Assembly (NCBI RefSeq): GCF_006443095.1
Contig: NZ_VFWZ01000001.1
Span: 62,001-126,000, forward strand
Direction: 5' to 3'
Source of the DNA: Aquimarina algicola
GTDB taxonomy: Bacteria; Bacteroidota; Bacteroidia; Flavobacteriales; Flavobacteriaceae
Length of the DNA: 64,000 bases
Program-made: the position numbers and the translations under genes
Notes under the pieces: model-generated
What the model was told of the DNA's origin: nothing
The model's input: only the letters and a program-made list of their open reading frames with translations
Database searches by the model: none
Shown here: positions 63,431 through 64,000 of the stretch, one piece after another
Position numbering within the stretch: the stretch's first letter is position 1
Layout of the letters: each line of letters starts with the position of its first letter

Positions 63431-64000
63431 ATGAAATTTTTTAATCTCAACTTGGCTTATTGTCTAACTACATTGCTATTACTCATCACTAGTTGTGAAA
63501 GTAATGAAGAATTTGATGATGAGTCAGTAGAAGAATTTATTCCTCTAATTATTAATTCTGAAATTAGAGTTCAAACAAATTATTATGATAATCAGGGTCC
63601 GTATGAGCATAGTTTTTTAGGTAAAAGAGCTTCAGGTTTTATCGAAGGTTATGAATCGGCGACAAAGTTCACGTATTTTACTACCAATGTTGATTTGTCT
63701 TCGTCTGGTGTCTGGAGGTTTAGTGATGCCAAAATAGGGACAAACTCCAGAGATCGTAAATTTGGAAGTAAAGCCGCTCGCTTAAGAGGAGAAGGGTATA
63801 TCGTTATGAATTTTGATATGGACAATGGTGTGAAAACCATTCGAGTTAGACATGCAAAATATGGTAGCGACGGAAATTCCTCGTGGCGTTTGGTAGCTTC
63901 ATATGACAGCGGTGCGACTTGGTCTTTTGTAGGAGAACCTGTAAACACAACTTCTACCACACTCAATACGGTATCTTTTGAAGTAAATGAAACTCGTAGT
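63431..64000 (+). CDS. lipoprotein with beta-sandwich domain, truncated by the window end
   Basis: A 190-codon open frame that runs off the right edge. The signal peptide ends ITSC (Cys22) with the acidic tail ESNEEFDDESVEEF, a surface-lipoprotein feature. From about residue 55 a beta-sandwich module follows (FGSKAARLRGEGYIVMNFDM, VKTIRVRHAKYGSDGNSSW, and SYDSGATWSFVGEPV). In Bacteroidota this module often precedes an endonuclease or lamin-tail type domain, but the rest of this gene is not visible, so no function is assigned. Confidence 0.75.
   Translation, partial: MKFFNLNLAYCLTTLLLLITSCESNEEFDDESVEEFIPLIINSEIRVQTNYYDNQGPYEHSFLGKRASGFIEGYESATKFTYFTTNVDLSSSGVWRFSDAKIGTNSRDRKFGSKAARLRGEGYIVMNFDMDNGVKTIRVRHAKYGSDGNSSWRLVASYDSGATWSFVGEPVNTTSTTLNTVSFEVNETRS

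Noticed and set aside
1..64000. tRNA, rRNA, CRISPR arrays, insertion sequences, integrases, phage genes
   Set aside because: None was recognised by reading both strands. A covariance-model scan could still find a small RNA that I missed.

Overview
The window reads as chromosomal DNA of a low-GC member of the Bacteroidota, class Flavobacteriia, probably a marine genus such as Aquimarina or a relative. The genus is a guess from gene content. The class-level call rests on the many lipoproteins whose mature ends start Cys plus acidic residues, the near absence of Shine-Dalgarno sites, TAnnTTTG-type -7 boxes, and typical flavobacterial families (DUF5916, DUF6146, DUF6787, DUF937, short LuxC beside a ferredoxin, BatA, TIGR02757). 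I see no rRNA, tRNA, CRISPR array, insertion sequence or prophage gene.

Layout. 0.2-9.3 kb: a GH31 glucosidase lipoprotein, a PQQ-type sugar dehydrogenase lipoprotein, a DUF2237 protein, an FAD oxidoreductase, an AraC regulator divergent from a PEP-mutase-family enzyme, and a zinc-ribbon/membrane pair. 9.7-13.1 kb: a carboxylesterase and a trio in which two DUF3887-like secreted proteins flank a secreted protein with two PilJ-N-like modules. 13.1-19.8 kb: a DUF4870-like membrane protein, a dihydroorotase homologue lacking its metal histidines, a BatA/vWA protein, a YitT protein, a porin-like barrel and a GAF histidine kinase. 20.1-27.1 kb: a duplicated two-gene module, PhoX/DUF839-like lipoprotein plus imelysin-like/di-haem peroxidase fusion, preceded by a 48-bp perfect palindrome. 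27.3-33.3 kb: a matrixin-type protease, an InlB-repeat lipoprotein, a TIGR02757 protein, LolD and DUF5916. 33.4-41.4 kb: MsrA, small envelope genes, serA, serC, a LuxC-type reductase and a divergent ferredoxin. 41.7-48.4 kb: an alpha-amylase lipoprotein and a menaquinone run (menA, UPF0173, menC, CPBP, menE). 48.6-55.5 kb: a TonB-plug/vWA fusion, an M24 peptidase and two tandemly duplicated lipoproteins of unknown function. 55.6-61.5 kb: an orphan Cys-rich RiPP-like precursor and a run encoding a TPR histidine kinase, a LytTR regulator and envelope proteins, bracketed by two paralogues. 61.6-64 kb: a carboxyltransferase subunit and a truncated lipoprotein.

Working together. serC and serA feed serine synthesis, with the intervening steps outside the window. 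The men genes cover late and middle steps of menaquinone synthesis, without menB, menD or menF here. The most system-like parts without an obvious textbook role are the duplicated PhoX-like/imelysin-peroxidase module, the kinase/regulator/envelope run, the lipoprotein tandem next to the RiPP-like peptide, and the DUF3887/PilJ-N trio. All functions are read from motifs and family resemblance by eye. No database search was run.
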